The notes beneath the pieces are model-generated. The model was not told the DNA's origin. It saw nothing but the letters and a program-made list of their open reading frames with translations, and ran no database searches. Position numbers and translations under genes: made by a program. From a virus, in the IMG/VR virus record IMGVR_UViG_3300028794_000190, positions 1-37,219 of that record: 37,219 bases of DNA. One strand, written 5' to 3'. Below, in pieces: positions 21,041 through 29,752 of this stretch. Numbering within the stretch: position 1 is the stretch's first letter; each line of letters starts with the position of its first letter.

Positions 21041-21409
21041 ATGAACAAGCAGGAACTCCGCGCGAAGATCCTCGCGACAGCCAACCCCAAGCCATCGCCC
21101 ATCGAGGTCGACGGCTGGGGCACGGTCTACATCAAGCCTCTCTTGGTGGGCGACATCGAGTCTTTCAGCAGCGACACCGACCCCGCCCTCAAGGCCGCGC
21201 GCTCTATCGCGCGCGTCCTGTGCGACGAGTCGGGCGAACTGCTGTTCGATCCGAGCAACGTCGAAGACCTGTTCGCGATCAACCGCCTGCCCCTCGATGC
21301 CATCAGTGTGATCAACGCCGCCGTCGAAAAGACGAACGCGAGCGCCACCTCTGAGGCCATCGACCTGGGAAACGTCTCACTCCCCGCGACCGATTCAAGC
21401 TCGACTTAG
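21041..21409 (+). CDS. Tail assembly chaperone G
   Basis: A 122-residue chaperone, the unshifted product of the G/GT pair that coats the tape measure during tail assembly. It has NKQELRAKILATANPKPSPIEV, WGTVYIKPLLVGDIESF and a regular helical body. ATG 21041 is chosen; a TTG six bases upstream is in frame. The last 12 residues after GN are junk-like (VSLPATDSSST), as expected if the ribosome normally either stops here or shifts at 21367. Confidence 0.88.
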   Translation: MNKQELRAKILATANPKPSPIEVDGWGTVYIKPLLVGDIESFSSDTDPALKAARSIARVLCDESGELLFDPSNVEDLFAINRLPLDAISVINAAVEKTNASATSEAIDLGNVSLPATDSSST

Positions 21410-21684
21410 CCGAGTCGATGGGGTGGCCGCTTTCGGCGGTCAATGAGATGACGGAATACGAACTGTCCCTGTGGATGGTTCGTGGCCCGCTCTGGCCGCG
21501 AAGGCTTGAGCTGCTACTGATCCAGATGACGAACGTCCTGGCGCAGGTACACGGCAACAAAACCACCATGAGCAAGTTCGACATGTTCAACAAGCGTCAA
21601 GAGCAAGAACTCGACGAAGCCGCCCATGAAGTGGCCGCGCTCGCGGGCGCTGGCGTGCGCAAGCTCGGGCAGGGGCGCAAGTAA
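21041..21684 (+). CDS. Tail assembly chaperone GT made by -1 frameshift
   Basis: Shifting back one base at GGGAAAC (21367-21373) joins G to the overlapping -1 frame. That frame continues RLTPRDRFKLDLAESMGWPL, then EMTEYELSLWMVRGPLW, and a charged tail to TAA 21682-21684, about 214 residues in total. The sequence across the junction (RFKLDLAESMGWPL) is natural protein, whereas the zero frame there is not. There is no good independent start for the T part except an ATG at 21418 without a ribosome site. Lambda gpG/gpGT uses the same kind of site (GGGAAAG). Tape measure starts one base into the stop codon. Confidence 0.88.
21367..21423 (+). promoter_or_regulatory. -1 ribosomal frameshift site and possible stimulatory stem
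   Basis: G-GGA-AAC fits the X-XXY-YYZ slippery rule in the zero frame. Downstream, TCGACT (21401-21406) pairs perfectly with AGTCGA (21413-21418), and CCCC (21382-21385) can pair with GGGG (21420-21423). The zero-frame stop TAG lies inside the loop at 21407-21409. Confidence 0.88.
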
Positions 21685-24272
21685 TGGCACTCGGTCAACT
21701 CGTCGTCAAGCTCGGGCTGGATGCAGCCGAGTACACCCAAGGCCTGAGCAAGGCGGAACTGCAGGCGCGGCGCTTCGGCGAGGCGATCGGCGACAACATC
21801 CGCACCGCTGCTCAGGTTTCCGCTGGTGCACTCGTCGCGCTGGGTGCAGCCGCGCTTGCCGCCAATGCGGCGTTCAACAAGCTGCTGGATGGGGCTGCCA
21901 AGTTCCAGGATCTCGCCGAAGAGACTGGGGCGAGTGCGGCCAGCATCGCGGGCCTGTCAGTTGCTGCGGCAACCGCTGGCGTGCAGATCGAATCCGTTGC
22001 CGGCGCGATGAACAAGCTGACCAAGAACCTGGTCGGCGTGGACGACGAGTCGAAGGCGGCGGGCGCCGCGCTCGCGGCCATCGGCATCAGCATCAAGGAC
22101 TTCAAGGCACTCGCGCCCGCGGAACAGTACAAGACCGTCGCCAATGCGCTCGATGGGTTTGCAGACGGCGCCGGGAAAACGGCTGTCGCGATGGGGCTTT
22201 GGGGCAAGGCCGGCGCCGAACAGTTGAAGGTCGCGAAAGCGATCGTCGAGCAGGGCGGGGCGACCAACATCCTCACGGAACGGCAGATCGAACTTGCCGA
22301 CCAGTACCGCGACGCGCAGGCAAAGCTGACCGCAGAGATTGGTCTGTATGCGAGCGCTCTCGCTACGAACTTCATCGAGCCGATGAACGCCCTCAAGACC
22401 GTTCTGGTCGAGGCGATCAAGCAGTTCGCGGACACCAGCACCGCCGTGACCGCGCTGGGTGCCAACACGGGGGTGCAGGCCTTCGCCGAGAACGCCGGGC
22501 GGGCGCTCGCCGGCATGATCGACTACGTCACGCAGTCGGTCAAGGAACTCCGCGTCCTCACCGATTTCGTCTCCAGCAGCGCCCAGGCGCTCGGTCAGGT
22601 GGCGTCCTTCGACTTTGACGGCGCGCGCGCCACCGCCAAAGAGTTCCAGAACCGCTACGGCCTGGATGAACTGGGGCGCAAGGTCGCCGCGGGGGCCGGC
22701 GAGCAAGCCGCCAAGACCTTCGTCCAGTCGTACAACGAGACGCTGGCCGCATCGAAGCGCGCGGTATTCAACGCGACCGACCCGCGGCGCGTCGATCTGG
22801 TCAACGGCAAGGTTCCGGGCAAGCCTCAGTTGAACTTCGGTGGCGCAGTAAAGAGCGGACCGAAGGGGAAGGACACCGCTGGGCAAGAGGCCAAGGCGCA
22901 ACTCGCTTCGGACCTAGACGCGATCAAGAACGCGCAGGAGGCCATCACCAACAGTTTCGCCAATCAGGAGAAGATTCTCGAGGCGCTGCGCTCGGCTGGA
23001 CTGAAGGACGAGACCGCCTACTACCAAGAGAAGCAGCGCCTGCTCGCGCAGACCACGACCGCGCAGGAAGACAGCCTGCAGAAGCAGATCGCTCGCCTCA
23101 AGCAGGAGCAACTGAGCGGCAAGGACGCGATCGATAACGCGAAGAAGATCGCCGACGCCGAAGCGGCGCTTGCGAAGATCCGCGAGAATTCGGCCACGCA
23201 GGCCCAGGTGCTCGGCATCCAGCAAGCCGCGGCCTACGCCAAGATCAAGGGCGCGATCCTTTCCGCGCAGCAGGCCGCGCAGGACTTCTTCGACACGACG
23301 AACCGCGGGTACGCGCGCGAACTCGCCGGCATCGGCCAGGGCGACAAGAACCGGAACATGAATTCCGGCATCACGCAGATCGAAGACAAGTACCGTCAGC
23401 AGCGCCAAGACCTCCAGAACCAGCGCGCGCAGGCCGAACTCGCCGGCACGTTCACGCCCGATGCTCAGAAGCAGTTCGACGCGCAGCTCGGCATCATCAA
23501 CGAGTTCCAGACCAAGGCGATCGATTCCTACAAGACCTACTACAGCGCGATCAACGACGCGCAGAAGAGCTGGCTGAACGGCGCGACCGAGGCGCTGCAC
23601 AACTACGCCGACGAGGCCGACAACGTCGCCAAGCACACGCAGGAGGCGGTCGGGAATGCGTTCAAGGGGCTGGAGGACCAGCTCACCAACTTGTTCACCG
23701 GGAAGAAGTTCGACGTCAAGGCGTTGATCGGATCGGTTGGCGCCGACCTGGCGCGGAACATGGTGAAGGAGAACATCACCGGGCCGCTCGCGAGCCTCGG
23801 GCTTGACTTCCTGGGCGGCGGCAAGGGCGGCGCGACCGGTGCGGCAGGAAATGCGGCGCTCGCTGCCTCGACGACTGCGACCTCGGTCGCCATGACGGCG
23901 CTGACCGCCGCCGCTACCACGGCCGCTACCGCGCTTGCTTCCATCTCGTTGACCAGCTCGCTCGGCGGTGGTGGCGGCGACATCTTGGGCGACTTCATTT
24001 CCGGGCTTGGCGGCATGGCGAGCGGCGGCAACGTCTCGCCTTGGGGTATGACCCGCGTCAACGAGAACGGCCCTGAACTGCTCGACGTCAATGGCAAGCA
24101 GTACCTGATGAACGGCAGCCGGAACGCGCAGATCACCGCGAACCACAAGATGGGCGGCGGCATGAGCGCGAACATCTATCAGTCGTTCGCTCCTGGCACG
24201 GATCGCAGGACCACCGATCAGGCCGCAAAGTCTGCTGGCGCCGCGCTTCAACGCGCGCAGAGGATCTCATGA
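21684..24272 (+). CDS. Tape measure protein
   Basis: An 862-residue tail length ruler. The N-terminus reads LGQLVVKLGLDAAEYTQGLSKA, with an early Ala/Leu-rich hydrophobic stretch (SAGALVALGAAALAANAAF). A long helical and coiled-coil middle (about residues 400-540) is rich in Lys, Gln and Glu. A small-residue region AMTALTAAATTAATALASISL lies near 750-780. The end has the typical MASGGNVSPWGMTRVNENGPELL and a Gly-rich tail. By the known rule of about 1.5 angstrom per residue, the tail would be roughly 130 nm. ATG 21684 overlaps the GT stop, so the genes are coupled. Confidence 0.95.
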   Translation: MALGQLVVKLGLDAAEYTQGLSKAELQARRFGEAIGDNIRTAAQVSAGALVALGAAALAANAAFNKLLDGAAKFQDLAEETGASAASIAGLSVAAATAGVQIESVAGAMNKLTKNLVGVDDESKAAGAALAAIGISIKDFKALAPAEQYKTVANALDGFADGAGKTAVAMGLWGKAGAEQLKVAKAIVEQGGATNILTERQIELADQYRDAQAKLTAEIGLYASALATNFIEPMNALKTVLVEAIKQFADTSTAVTALGANTGVQAFAENAGRALAGMIDYVTQSVKELRVLTDFVSSSAQALGQVASFDFDGARATAKEFQNRYGLDELGRKVAAGAGEQAAKTFVQSYNETLAASKRAVFNATDPRRVDLVNGKVPGKPQLNFGGAVKSGPKGKDTAGQEAKAQLASDLDAIKNAQEAITNSFANQEKILEALRSAGLKDETAYYQEKQRLLAQTTTAQEDSLQKQIARLKQEQLSGKDAIDNAKKIADAEAALAKIRENSATQAQVLGIQQAAAYAKIKGAILSAQQAAQDFFDTTNRGYARELAGIGQGDKNRNMNSGITQIEDKYRQQRQDLQNQRAQAELAGTFTPDAQKQFDAQLGIINEFQTKAIDSYKTYYSAINDAQKSWLNGATEALHNYADEADNVAKHTQEAVGNAFKGLEDQLTNLFTGKKFDVKALIGSVGADLARNMVKENITGPLASLGLDFLGGGKGGATGAAGNAALAASTTATSVAMTALTAAATTAATALASISLTSSLGGGGGDILGDFISGLGGMASGGNVSPWGMTRVNENGPELLDVNGKQYLMNGSRNAQITANHKMGGGMSANIYQSFAPGTDRRTTDQAAKSAGAALQRAQRIS

Positions 24273-25186
24273 GCATCGTCGTCTACGGGGATGTGATCCT
24301 CCCGAAGCGCGTCGTCCTTGCTGGCGTCACTGGCCGGCAGACGCGCCAGAACATCCGGGTCGTGAATCAGGGCGGCTATGCGAACGCTACCGTCGTGCGC
24401 GACGCCACGATTCGCGAATACACCATCGGCATCAAGGCGATGGCAAAGGCGAGGTGGGACACGATCGAAGGCATCTGGGAAGTGACCGACTCCGGCGCCT
24501 ATGGGTTCCTGATCGAAGACCCCAAGGATTCAGTCGTCACTGAAGGCGCGCTGCAGGGCTACATGCTGGGCGTCGAGTTCGGTGCGCCCGGCTTCGGCAA
24601 CGGCGGCCCGCTGTACGGCCTGCGCCAGATCAAGCGGCCGGTCGCGGGATCGCGGTTTGTCGATCGAGTAGTGACTCGGCCGAACGGCGCGCCGGTCATG
24701 TTGCGCGATGTCACCCCTATTGTTGTCGGCGCCTCGCCTGGGAATGTGGCGTTGAGCGATGCCCCGGTCTACGTGACTTTCGTTGCCGATTCCTCGCAGA
24801 GCGTTGTCTCTGTGACGGTGGGCGCGACCACTCAGGTTGAACTCGGGTCGGCGCTGTCGGGCCTGGCCGTCGATGGCCGGCTGTGGCTCCAAGACCTGAC
24901 CGGCGCGGACGCAGCGCTCCTGAACAACCAGAGTCACGAGATCGACTCTATTGCCGGCGCCGTCTACACGCTCAACACGAACACCGCTGGCAAGACGATC
25001 ACGGCCGCTGGCACGGGCAAGAAGTACCCGCAACCGGACGAAGCGCTGAGCTGGACTGGACCCTTCTACGTCCCGGTGCAGTTCGCCGAAGACTTCATCG
25101 AGTGGTCGCTTGTGCGGCCTGGCGATATTGACGACCGGCTTTTCACCGGCCCTTCTATTCCGCTGATCGAGGTCCGGGAAGCGTGA
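24269..25186 (+). CDS. DUF2460 distal tail protein with FCCH-like insert
   Basis: A 305-residue protein of the DUF2460 (GTA TIGR02217-like) family. The start is VVYGDVILPKRVVLAGVTGRQTRQNIRVVNQGGYAN, with IREYTIGIKAM, the conserved GAYGFLIEDPKD and LYGLRQIKRPVAGSRF. The end is PFYVPVQFAEDFIEWSL. Between residues about 155 and 260 an E1_FCCH-like module is inserted (VDGRLWLQDLTGADAALLNN, then VYTLNTNTAGKTITAAGTG). It acts at the tail tip. The start overlaps the tape measure stop, and the end overlaps the next gene (GTGA). Confidence 0.9.
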   Translation: MSIVVYGDVILPKRVVLAGVTGRQTRQNIRVVNQGGYANATVVRDATIREYTIGIKAMAKARWDTIEGIWEVTDSGAYGFLIEDPKDSVVTEGALQGYMLGVEFGAPGFGNGGPLYGLRQIKRPVAGSRFVDRVVTRPNGAPVMLRDVTPIVVGASPGNVALSDAPVYVTFVADSSQSVVSVTVGATTQVELGSALSGLAVDGRLWLQDLTGADAALLNNQSHEIDSIAGAVYTLNTNTAGKTITAAGTGKKYPQPDEALSWTGPFYVPVQFAEDFIEWSLVRPGDIDDRLFTGPSIPLIEVREA

Positions 25187-26073
25187 AGACGATCCCCATT
25201 GCACTTCGCACCGAGTTTGCGAAGGGCTCAGCCGCGCGCGCGTGGTGCTGGTATTTCGAGCGAGCAGACAGCACGGTCAAGACGGTTACGACCTGGTCGC
25301 GGAATCTCTTGATCGACGGCTACGTCTACGGGGTCAAGGACGGCGTGAACCCCATGGCGATCGAAAGCAGTGCTGATGGCTCTGTTTCGAATTCCGAGAT
25401 CACGGGTGCTCTTGCCGACGACTTTGTCACCGAGGCGCAGATCGAAGGCGGCATCTGGGACAACTGCTTTGTCACGGTCTTCGAGGTCAATCCGCGCGAC
25501 CTGACCATGGGCCGTATGGCGCTCACGTCCGGCTGGCTGGGCGAGTTGTCCTGCGGGCGCACCACGTTCAAGGCCGAGTTGAGAAGCCTCGCGCAAGCCT
25601 TGCAGCAGCCGATCGGCGACCTATATCAGCCGATGTGCCGTGCCGTCTTGGGCGACTCGATGTGCAAGGTGCCCATCGAGACGATGCGCGTCACAAGCGC
25701 CCTGACAGGCATCTCGACCCGCCGCATGTTCGCCGATGTCTCTCGCGGCGAAGTCTCGGACTGGTTCGGCGCAGGCCTGTTTCGCGTACTGGACGGACCT
25801 TATGCAGGGATGCAAACGGAGGTTCACGCCTTCGAAACCGGCGTGTTCGCGCTCTCTCTTCCGCTCCCCTTCGACCCCTACATCGGCATGAACTATTCGG
25901 TCATCCCGGGGTGCCGCAAGAGGCACGAGCGCGGCGGTCTATTTCCCTTCGCAGTTTCCGACTGCCGGGACAAGTTCAGCAACGCCATCAATTTTCAGGG
26001 CGAGTGGCCTGCGGGCTTCCCTGGCAACAACCGAATCCTGGGCCTCGGCAGCTTGCAGGGGCAGCAGTCATGA
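25183..26073 (+). CDS. DUF2163 tail tip protein (BR0599-like)
   Basis: A 296-residue protein of the DUF2163/TIGR02218 family. It has WCWYFERADSTVKTVT, DDFVTEAQIEGGIWDNC, VTVFEVNPRDLTMGRMALTSGWLGEL, the Cys-containing CRAVLGDSMCKVPIE, and the C-terminal PGCRKRHERGGLFPF-SDCRDKFSNAINFQGEW. Conserved cysteines suggest a metal site; gene transfer agent homologues bind iron-sulfur or zinc clusters at the hub. The start is GTG 25183, overlapping the upstream stop. Confidence 0.9.
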   Translation: MKTIPIALRTEFAKGSAARAWCWYFERADSTVKTVTTWSRNLLIDGYVYGVKDGVNPMAIESSADGSVSNSEITGALADDFVTEAQIEGGIWDNCFVTVFEVNPRDLTMGRMALTSGWLGELSCGRTTFKAELRSLAQALQQPIGDLYQPMCRAVLGDSMCKVPIETMRVTSALTGISTRRMFADVSRGEVSDWFGAGLFRVLDGPYAGMQTEVHAFETGVFALSLPLPFDPYIGMNYSVIPGCRKRHERGGLFPFAVSDCRDKFSNAINFQGEWPAGFPGNNRILGLGSLQGQQS

Positions 26074-26513
26074 CACAGCAACAAGAAATCGTCGCATCGG
26101 CGCGCAGCCTGCTCGGAATTCGTTGGAAGCATCAAGCGCGTGACGGCGGAAGCCTCGACTGCGCTGGCGTCGTGCTCCACGCGGCCAAGGCGCAGGGGTT
26201 CGTCGATTGGGACATCCCAGCCGACTACGAACGCGAAGCGCCGCCGGAAGCGATGCTGTCCGTCTGCCGAGAGCATCTGATCGAGATCCCCCGCGCCGAG
26301 TTGAGCCCTGGCGACATGGTCGTCCTGCGCTACGCCAAGACCAACCACATCGGCGTGATCGGCGACTACCCGGTTGATGGGCACGTCTCCATCATCCACG
26401 CGCAGGCCACGAGCCCGCGCTGCGTCGTCGAGAACCGCTTCTGTGATGAGTGGCTGACCATGGTCAGGGCCAAGGTTATCGGCTGCTTCCGCTTTCCGGA
26501 GCGTGTTCGATGA
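26070..26513 (+). CDS. NlpC/P60 cell-wall peptidase of the tail tip
   Basis: A 147-residue NlpC/P60 enzyme. The nucleophile Cys lies in SLDCAGVVLHAA (about residue 31), the catalytic His in TNHIGVIGDYPV (about 92), with a third polar residue in IIHAQA. It probably cuts peptidoglycan cross-peptides during DNA entry. The start ATG 26070 overlaps the stop of the DUF2163 gene, and the end overlaps the hub gene. The group DUF2460-DUF2163-NlpC-hub is the conserved distal tail set also found in gene transfer agents. Confidence 0.93.
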   Translation: MTQQQEIVASARSLLGIRWKHQARDGGSLDCAGVVLHAAKAQGFVDWDIPADYEREAPPEAMLSVCREHLIEIPRAELSPGDMVVLRYAKTNHIGVIGDYPVDGHVSIIHAQATSPRCVVENRFCDEWLTMVRAKVIGCFRFPERVR

Positions 26514-29500
26514 GTGACGGCCGCACCTGGGGCGCCGTAGTTGGCGCTGTCGCTGGCTATTTCACTGGCGGCCTGAGCTATATCGGCACGGGCATCGCTG
26601 TCGGCTCCGCTGTCGGCGGCTTGCTCGAGCCGAAGAAGCACACCGAGACCGGCCGCGTTGACGACATCAAGGTCTCGCTGAGCAAGTACGGCGACGGCAT
26701 CCCGGAGACTGTCGGGAACAACATCCCCTCGGCTACGTGCGTCTGGTCGACCTTCATCATTGAACTGCCCGAGGAAGAGCAGGGCGGCAAGGGCGGCGGC
26801 GGGACCGCGAACACCAACTACCGGCAGTTCATCGAGAGCATGTGGTGCCTGGGCAAGACGCCTCCTCCTGGAACCACGATCACGCTCCGTAAGGCATGGA
26901 TCGACGGGAAGCTGAACTACGACTCTTCGCAAGGCCTCTCAGCAAGTCAGGCGCTGGCGACCGAAGAGAACCCATGGGCATCGATCGCCCTGCTTCCTGG
27001 CTTCGATGACCAGCTACCGGTGCCCATGATCGAGACCTATGAGGGTGTGGGCAACGTCCCGGCCTTCCGCGGTCGTATCTGCCTGTTCATCTTCGGCTTG
27101 GAATGCCCTGGTGGTCGTGTCCCTCAACTTCAGTTCGAGCTTTGCTTCAATGCCGAACTGGTCGACGACATCCATTTGGGTGAAGAAGTCGTCATCGAGA
27201 CGGGCGAGCAGATCAGCGCAAGCCGCATGGCGAGCGACGGGAACACCAGCACGTTCTTTGCAGAATATGCCGATGGGACAGTGGGCCACCAGACTAAGCG
27301 CGTTGCTGTCTATTCCTTGGGCCTCGAAGGCGCGACTCTCCTCAACGAGTTCGCGATGGGCGACGAGTACTGGGGCATTTACACGTCTCTTTTCGGGGAT
27401 GCCGACATCGATGCGATCTGCTTCCGCAGGGTCTCGTCGGTCGACAACGTCGACAGCGAATACAACGTTGTTGTCGACACTGAAGGGGTCGTTCTCAAGT
27501 CATTTCTCGTCGGCGCTGACTGCCTGGCTTTCGGTCAAGGGCTATCGAGTTGGTCAAAGCGCGGGGAGTTTTTCCTCATCAGCGGCGACAACTTGACGCC
27601 GGATCGTGTGAAGCTATTTGGGTGGGATTCAACGACGGAGATCGCCGCCACGGATATTGCGGGCCAGGCCAAGGTGCTGCTGACCGATGCAGCCGCCTGG
27701 GTTCTCGTCGGCGGGACATCCCCCAACACGCTGCAGGCGCACGAGCTGGAGCCGGCGTTCACCCTCATTGACGGCGTCAGCCTTCCAGCGGAGACGGCAG
27801 GACTTCAGTTGCGATTGACATCGCGCGATGGAGACACGTTGATTCTGTGGGCGGCGAATGAATCGACGGGCAATCTCCTTTACGTCTACACAGTATCTCT
27901 CGAAGCCTCGAGCATCGTCTTCACGGTGCGCAATGAAACGGTGCGCCTGGATGGAGCGATCCCGCATCCGATCGAGGAGAACATCGGAGCGGGTACGAAC
28001 TCCGTCCTCGGCTGGGAGCGGTTGAGCGTTGGCGTCGACACGAATCTGCGCGCCTTCATGATCGTGTTCGATCGCGTACAGCCGGCCCCTGCCAGCGTTG
28101 CCGATTTCATCGAGAGCCAAAATCTTCGCGCCGGCCTGGCCGCGGACCAATTCGACGTATCCACCATCGACGATTCGTTCTGGGGCCTGACCCTCAAGAA
28201 CCCCGCAAGCGCGCGCGCGAACATCACTCCGGTGATGACCTATTCGGCTCTTGGCGTGGTCGAAGAAGACGGGATGCTCAAGTACTTCAACCGGGCCGAC
28301 AAGACCTCGGTTGTGACGATCCCCTATGAGGAACTGGGATGTGCTGAAGACGGCAGTGAGTCGGGCGATCCGTTCCCGTTGCTGCATACGAATTCTCAAG
28401 AACTGTCCAAAAGCCTGACGCTCACCTTCAACGATCGGAACTTCGACTACCAACAGAGCACGGTCAAGGCGTTCTTTCCGTCTGTCTCGGTGGGTGCAGA
28501 CGATTCGGAAGTGTTGGACATGGCGATCGATGGCGGGCGCGCGGCAACCATCTGCCGTCGAATTCTTCTTGAGCGCCGTCGCTCGCAGAACACCCGGTCC
28601 TTTTCCATCTCGCGTGCGTATGCATACCTGAGTGCTGGGGATGTCGCGACCTTCCTTTCGCGAGATGGCAGCTACGGCGATTGGATGATCAGCAAGCTCA
28701 CGGACACCGGGGCGAAGATCGAAGGCGAGTGCTTCCCGGCCGATTCTGACCTGCTCATCCAGACTGTTCCTGGCCCGAGTGCCTACCGGGCGCAACAGAT
28801 CGAACCTCTTGCACCGCAAACGCGGATGGTGATCGGCGACTGGCCTCTCTTGAGGGACGCGGACAACAATCCCGGTATCTATACCGCGTTCGATCGCTTG
28901 GGGACTGGCGGGAGGGGCGCAACGCTGTTCGTCGGGCCTGACGACAGCAGCCTCGAGGATCGCGGTACGGTGTTCGCGTACACGACCATTGCGACGGCTA
29001 TGAGCGTCCTTGGTGACTGGTCGTTGAACATCTTCGATCAGTCCAACACGATCACAGTGAACGCTCCCTCGGATGCGTTTGCCAGCGTGACCTATGACGC
29101 CTTGATTGCGGACAGCACGCTCAACGCCTGTGCATTCGGCAAGCCGGGCCGCTGGGAGATTCTGCAGTTCGGGACCGCCTCCTATCTGGGCGACAACGTC
29201 TGGCTGATCTATGACTTCCTGCGAGGCCAGAGGGGCACCGAGCACAACCGCGGCAACCACCAGTCAGGCGACCAACTCGTCTTCCTGAGGTCGTCCGCAA
29301 TGCTGCGCCCGAACATGGACGTAGGCGGGTTGAATCAGAGCAAGAAGTACCGCGCGGTCTCGCTCGGCCGGTCGATCAACTCGGCGGCGTCTCAGAGCTA
29401 CGTGAACACGGGCGAGCGCTTGCGCCCATTCAGCCCGGTCAACCTGCTGCACGAATTCGACGGAACAGACGTCGCCTTCACCTGGAATCGTCGCACGCGC

Positions 29501-29752
29501 CTGTCGAACAACTGGCTCGCTGGCGTGGTGCCCCTTGGTGAAGCAGCCGAGGCCTACGCGTTGACGCTCTACACGGACAACACCTTCTCGACGGTACAGC
29601 GCGTCTTGCCGCCGATCTCCAGCCCGACCGCTACCTACACCGCCGCGCAGATGGCCGCGGACAGCTACACCCCCGGCGACCCGCTCTATGTGCGAGTCCA
29701 ACAGATCAGCGACACGGTCGGCGCCGGCCACGAACTTGAGGAAACGCTATGA
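26510..29752 (+). CDS. Tail hub / tip attachment protein (J-like)
   Basis: A 1080-residue protein. The N-terminus WGAVVGAVAGYFTGGLSYIGTGIAVGSAVGGLLEPKK is Gly/Ala-rich and hydrophobic, typical for tail-tip proteins. The core contains LSKYGDGIPETVGNN and WCLGKTPPPGTTITLRKAWIDG. The middle has DRNFDYQQSTVKAFFP and RRILLERRRSQNTRSFSISRAYAYLSAGD, a phage-tail_3-type domain. The C-terminal third holds YDFLRGQRGTEHNRGNHQSGD and fibronectin-like text (VNLLHEFDGTDVAFTWNRRTR). It builds the tail hub and binds the fibre. The start at 26510 overlaps the NlpC stop; the in-frame ATG at 26450 lies inside that gene. Confidence 0.9.
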   Translation: MSDGRTWGAVVGAVAGYFTGGLSYIGTGIAVGSAVGGLLEPKKHTETGRVDDIKVSLSKYGDGIPETVGNNIPSATCVWSTFIIELPEEEQGGKGGGGTANTNYRQFIESMWCLGKTPPPGTTITLRKAWIDGKLNYDSSQGLSASQALATEENPWASIALLPGFDDQLPVPMIETYEGVGNVPAFRGRICLFIFGLECPGGRVPQLQFELCFNAELVDDIHLGEEVVIETGEQISASRMASDGNTSTFFAEYADGTVGHQTKRVAVYSLGLEGATLLNEFAMGDEYWGIYTSLFGDADIDAICFRRVSSVDNVDSEYNVVVDTEGVVLKSFLVGADCLAFGQGLSSWSKRGEFFLISGDNLTPDRVKLFGWDSTTEIAATDIAGQAKVLLTDAAAWVLVGGTSPNTLQAHELEPAFTLIDGVSLPAETAGLQLRLTSRDGDTLILWAANESTGNLLYVYTVSLEASSIVFTVRNETVRLDGAIPHPIEENIGAGTNSVLGWERLSVGVDTNLRAFMIVFDRVQPAPASVADFIESQNLRAGLAADQFDVSTIDDSFWGLTLKNPASARANITPVMTYSALGVVEEDGMLKYFNRADKTSVVTIPYEELGCAEDGSESGDPFPLLHTNSQELSKSLTLTFNDRNFDYQQSTVKAFFPSVSVGADDSEVLDMAIDGGRAATICRRILLERRRSQNTRSFSISRAYAYLSAGDVATFLSRDGSYGDWMISKLTDTGAKIEGECFPADSDLLIQTVPGPSAYRAQQIEPLAPQTRMVIGDWPLLRDADNNPGIYTAFDRLGTGGRGATLFVGPDDSSLEDRGTVFAYTTIATAMSVLGDWSLNIFDQSNTITVNAPSDAFASVTYDALIADSTLNACAFGKPGRWEILQFGTASYLGDNVWLIYDFLRGQRGTEHNRGNHQSGDQLVFLRSSAMLRPNMDVGGLNQSKKYRAVSLGRSINSAASQSYVNTGERLRPFSPVNLLHEFDGTDVAFTWNRRTRLSNNWLAGVVPLGEAAEAYALTLYTDNTFSTVQRVLPPISSPTATYTAAQMAADSYTPGDPLYVRVQQISDTVGAGHELEETL

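Noticed and set aside
27629-29260. 543-codon minus-strand ORF over the tail hub gene
   Set aside because: Shadow of the hub frame; no start context or motif.
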